DNA from: Hypholoma sublateritium FD-334 SS-4
Lineage: Eukaryota; Basidiomycota; Agaricomycetes; Agaricales; Strophariaceae
Assembly: GCA_000827495.1 (NCBI GenBank)
Contig: KN817720.1
Coordinates: forward strand, 30,645-41,693
Direction: 5' to 3'
Length of the DNA: 11,049 bases
Positions 8,290 through 11,049 of the stretch are shown here, piece after piece. Positions within the stretch are counted from its first letter, which is position 1. Every line of letters begins with the position of its first letter. The position numbers were made by a program, and so were the translations under genes. Below the pieces are notes generated by a model. It made no database searches, was not told where the DNA came from, and saw only the letters and a list, made by a program, of their open reading frames with translations.

Positions 8290-9180
8290 ACAAGGTATCT
8301 ATTGAATTTAGCAGACTTTGGCCATGAAATTGTGTACCCTGCGTGCACATAATAAAATTCCTNGCCCATCTGGAATTACACACATCCACTCCTTATTATA
8401 CCGTTGGTCATCATGAGCCGATTCCACACTTGATAGCCTNGCACATATTCACGCTGTTTGTATATTTTTAACTGGCTCAGCTACATACCAGTGCGCATGC
8501 TTTGTCTGCATTTATAAGTTGATGTGGGTAACNAAAATTAGAGGATGGTACCCATTTCAATTTCCAGCCCAACGTCAGCTTTCACTGAGTACTACTTTGC
8601 GCCGTCAAATCAGACTCATGCCACCAAATTGTTGACGTTATNTACACATATTTCCACTCCTTGTACACCTGAAATTCCTGACGTGCGCTCGATGTTNCAC
8701 CGTTGATCATTACAAGTCAATTTTGCAGCTGATTTTTATGCGTACACTCACGCCGTCAAAATGTTTTTCACTTGCTNAGCTACATGCCTGTANCAGTACT
8801 TCGCCTGCGTTTTTGCTTGGCTATGGGTGACGTAAATTAAAGGAAGGTATGCATATCAATTTCCAGCCCATTGCCAGTTTTCACGGAGTGCTGTATATCA
8901 CCGTTTAGTCAGACACATACCGCAAGATTGTTGACCCCGGCNTCCACACGTATCCGGATACCTTGTCCATCTGAAATTACTGATATGCACTCAATGTTAC
9001 ACTGTTGATAATTATGGCCCAATTCCATAGCTGATAGCTATCCGTCCATTCACGTTCTTGATACATCATTAGCTTGCTCAACTACATACATGTACCAATG
9101 CTTTTTTTGCATTTTCAGTTGGCCATGGACAATGANGAGTAGAAGTAAATGCCGATGTGTCTTTCCAGCTCATTATTCCA
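8290..9180 (+). repeat. Degenerate tandem array, ~300-bp unit
   Basis: Three units line up at 8367, 8666 and 8968, spacings of 299 and 302 bp. Each opens with CA(T/C)CTG(A/G)AATT, followed in order by a TGATCAT-like word, an AGC(T/C)ACAT(A/G)C..GTAC block, and TTTCCAGC(C/T)CA. The word TCAATTTCCAGCCCA is identical at 8557-8571 and 8856-8870 and altered at 9158-9172. The end of an earlier unit is recognisable just before 8367 (ATTGTGTACCC...CCCATCTG), and the last unit stops at about 9180. The units have diverged strongly, by eye to roughly two-thirds identity, and hold nine Ns. No coding frame is conserved between them. It may be an old satellite or a tandem of a small mobile repeat. Confidence 0.75.
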
Positions 9181-9344
9181 GTCATACAAACAATGTATCA
9201 GCCGTGCAATATGTATGCTCACCCACTAGCCAATATCCCTAACCAGAACCGGGTTATCCAAATTACAGACAGGTACATTAGTGCGGAGATTGGACAATTG
9301 CCTACATATAAAACATATACAGTGTCGGAAACTTCCAGAGGCCC

Positions 9345-9491
9345 TGATCAGGCTGATAATGCCGTTAATGCCGCTCGCCCATGATCATGCCTGATCATGG
9401 GGACAAGTTACGATTATCAGACGCATGCCGAACATGATCAGATTTATGCGAATTCTGATTATCGTGCGTGATCAGACCCAGTGCATGATCA
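9345..9491. repeat. TGATCA palindrome cluster
   Basis: TGATCA occurs six times in 147 bp (9345, 9382, 9392, 9435, 9469, 9486). Two of the copies form a hairpin with perfect 10-bp arms (9378-9387 and 9392-9401) around TGCC. This is nested inside another pair of 8-bp arms, CTGATAAT at 9353-9360 and ATTATCAG at 9413-9420. It lies in the left (U3-like) part of the candidate LTR. Confidence 0.85.
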
Positions 9492-9582
9492 TCATTGTTG
9501 TTGAGATCCTGTTCAGGACGGCTGTAAAATGATAATGAAATCTATCTAATCGCCATTATCTACACATTTTAATCTTGATACA

Positions 9583-9597
9583 TTATTATTATTATTT
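9583..9597. repeat. (ATT)n microsatellite
   Basis: A short ATT/TTA run (CATTATTATTATTATTT) leads into TTTAATTTAATTC, within the AT-rich middle of the candidate LTR. Confidence 0.7.
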
Positions 9598-10022
9598 AAT
9601 TTAATTCATTTATACTATTTACTGGACGTACACTGGATTGTTATTTAATGCTCAAAGCTTGACTCGAACTCACGACTTACTTTCATTACTTAATACTTAC
9701 TTACTAAAGTTCACGATAAATTCCACTACTCTATGCAGCTGTTAAAAGGAAAGCGTATGACCTTAATATGTAGGTACGCACTGCTTGACCGCCTTTAAAT
9801 AGTCTAAGTGATAGAATAAATGTCGATCTATTGTTAGGAACGTCATAGATGTAGCATGCACCTGCCGACAACAACACAAGTAATTAAATTAAAAGTCCAG
9901 TCTGAATCTGTAGCTAAATAGNGTAAGCGTAGAAAGTTTCAATCGAACAACAATGTGGCTAATAATACAATACAACGTCCGATTCCAAGGATTCGAGAAT
10001 ATNCTTCCAGATGAATCTAATA

Positions 10023-11049
10023 TTACTTCTTCGACGCAGCTCCCCTCCCACGTCCAGGCTTAGGCTGTGGTTCCCCTGCAAGATTCAGATTATATTAATA
10101 TAATAGGCAAGATTATTTCACGATGTCAGAACACTACCTGATTTAGATGTCACAGCCTTGCGCGTAGATGCCCAGCGAGCAGAAGGCGCAGTGACCGCGG
10201 CTACAGTGATGGTGGGATTGGTGGCTAGATCCTGTTCTGATGTGGACGTTGCATTGTTGGCCGAATAATCCAAGGTCGCTTCATTGGCAGCGGGATTGGT
10301 GACGGGGCGCGGGGATGCGGGCGTCTGGATCATGGCCGGTTCATCGTCATCGGGTGGTATATGATTGCCAACAGGGTCGAGGTCAGGCGGGGCAGCGATA
10401 ACGGCAGGCGGNNTATAATATATGTCATTGTCCGAGTCCTCACCCGATTCTTCGATGCTGAGAAGTGGTGGATCGATTCCGGCCCGACCTTGTTGGAGAG
10501 CCGAATCAGATGTGATCGGTGCGCTGGTAGCGAGATTCCTTCGCTGCCNCTCCAAGCTCAGCTGAGCTAAGTCGTTCTCGATCTCGGTAGTATCTCGTTC
10601 AAGGGAAATGTATTCTGAGTCGTCGGATCCGCCAGTGTAAGAATGGCATTTAGCCTTGTTGTGGGTTGAGAACACCTCGTCGTCCCATTTAGCCAGGAGC
10701 TCTGTAACCCACTCGACTTGCTCACGATCGGGAGAATTCTTGGCATTAACCAAGTACTCCTTGTATGTGTTGTAGTCGGCCTGATATGTGATTTGAGTCT
10801 GGGTGCCCGTTCCTCCGTTTTGAAAGGATTTGTCTGCCGAGAGAATGTACCGCGCCTGTCAAAGTGTGGATACAAATCAGAATCAAAAATTAAATAGACA
10901 AGAGAAAACAGATACGTACCACGGTTGAAACCCATGCGATAAATCCAAATGAAGTGGAGGCGGGTCTGTCATAGCGCAGATATGTGGCCTTGGCACGACC
11001 GATGGCAGCTTTCTTGTCATTCAACGCTGATTTCCCAAAAATTGTCGAG
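10023..11049 (-). CDS. Fungal protein of unknown function, 5'-partial, three exons seen
   Basis: I do not know the function. Exons: 11049-10920 (open at the window edge, 43 codons), 10855-10138 and 10075-10023. Introns: 10919-10856 (64 nt, GTACGT...CAG, phase 0) and 10137-10076 (62 nt, GTAGTG...CAG, phase 1). The last exon ends in TAA at 10025-10023. The joined frame is open for about 299 residues. Exon 1 reads STIFGKSALNDKKAAIGRAK... to FGFIAWVSTV. It continues ARYILSADKSFQNGG and a conserved-looking, probably helical segment (YNTYKEYLVNAKNSPDREQV). The second half is low complexity: Ser/Asp/Glu-rich, then Pro/Ala/Thr-rich. The C-terminus is a short basic tail, KPGRGRGAASKK, which could bind nucleic acid or serve nuclear import. 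Ns at 10412-10413 and 10549 leave residues undefined. I recall similar multicopy proteins in agaricomycetes, so a transposon-linked origin is possible. Exon joins are inferred from consistent phase and signals. Confidence 0.7.

Larger units (their letters stand above)
9323..9870 (+). mobile_element. Candidate solo LTR of a retrotransposon
   Basis: The stretch starts TGTCGGAAAC and ends CCGACA, giving a 6-bp inverted terminal repeat with the TG...CA ends typical of LTRs; TGTTGG...CCAACA-type ends are common in fungal Copia-like elements. Its 548 bp fit an LTR. Near the right end a TATA-like TTTAAATA (9794-9801) is followed by AATAAA (9815-9820), the order expected of promoter and poly(A) signal in U3-R-U5. 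The 5' part is rich in TGATCA palindromes. Against this: the flanks (TACAG and ACAAC) are not a clear 5-bp target duplication, no primer-binding site follows, and no pol or gag coding is present. An old solo LTR would fit, but this rests on motifs only. Confidence 0.45.

Noticed and set aside
9157..9384. 75-codon plus-strand frame
   Set aside because: It spans the end of the tandem array and the start of the LTR candidate, so it crosses unrelated elements.
9660..9733. tRNA-derived SINE on the minus strand (A-box-like TAGAGTAGTGG, B-box-like AGTTCGAGTCA, AAT-rich tail)
   Set aside because: The T-arm does not pair, the box spacing is loose, no target duplication is seen, and the stretch lies inside the better supported LTR candidate.
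10567..10935. 122-codon minus-strand frame as a gene start for the right-hand gene
   Set aside because: It reads through the 64-nt intron and then runs in the wrong frame of exon 2; the spliced model fits better in phase and motifs.

Overview
The window reads as nuclear DNA of a filamentous fungus, most likely an agaricomycete basidiomycete. Four introns can be modelled, three of 56-64 nt plus one of 62 nt inside a transposon, with GT donors, YAG acceptors and CTNAY/YTNAY-type branch sites. The recognisable proteins belong to multicopy families that I remember from agaricomycete genomes. No housekeeping gene, rRNA, tRNA or CRISPR array is visible. This is an accessory, transposon-rich region, and I do not see a clearly new multi-gene system.

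Layout. 1-1870 has no credible gene. It holds a decayed dispersed repeat in three copies (487-522, 791-890, 1272-1353) and a cluster of short GATGGCATCAC motifs. 2136-4040 (minus strand) is a decayed copy of a multicopy basidiomycete family whose motifs resemble P-element/THAP9-type transposases. It carries one clean intron, two TGA stops where arginine (CGA) is expected, and at least two frameshifts. 4061-7034 is a complete cut-and-paste transposon: perfect 36-bp terminal inverted repeats, a TA target duplication, and an uninterrupted DDE transposase of about 762 aa (two exons). It is inserted just beyond the 5' end of the pseudogene's exon, apparently inside an intron.

7037-7162 holds four near-palindromic TGGGCAGTTGCCCA boxes, followed by an imperfect foldback (7219-7448). 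About 8290-9180 is a degenerate tandem array with a ~300-bp unit. 9323-9870 looks like a solo LTR (TGTCGG...CCGACA) whose 5' part is packed with TGATCA palindromes. 10023-11049 (minus strand) is the 3' part of an intron-containing gene of unknown function that runs off the window.

The genes do not form a pathway. The picture is nested mobile DNA of different ages: a young, intact Tc1/mariner-like element inside an old P-like pseudogene, surrounded by older repeats. One technical oddity may matter: 34 single-base Ns are scattered over the window, but none lies between 2153 and 7102, the block that holds the pseudogene and the nested transposon.
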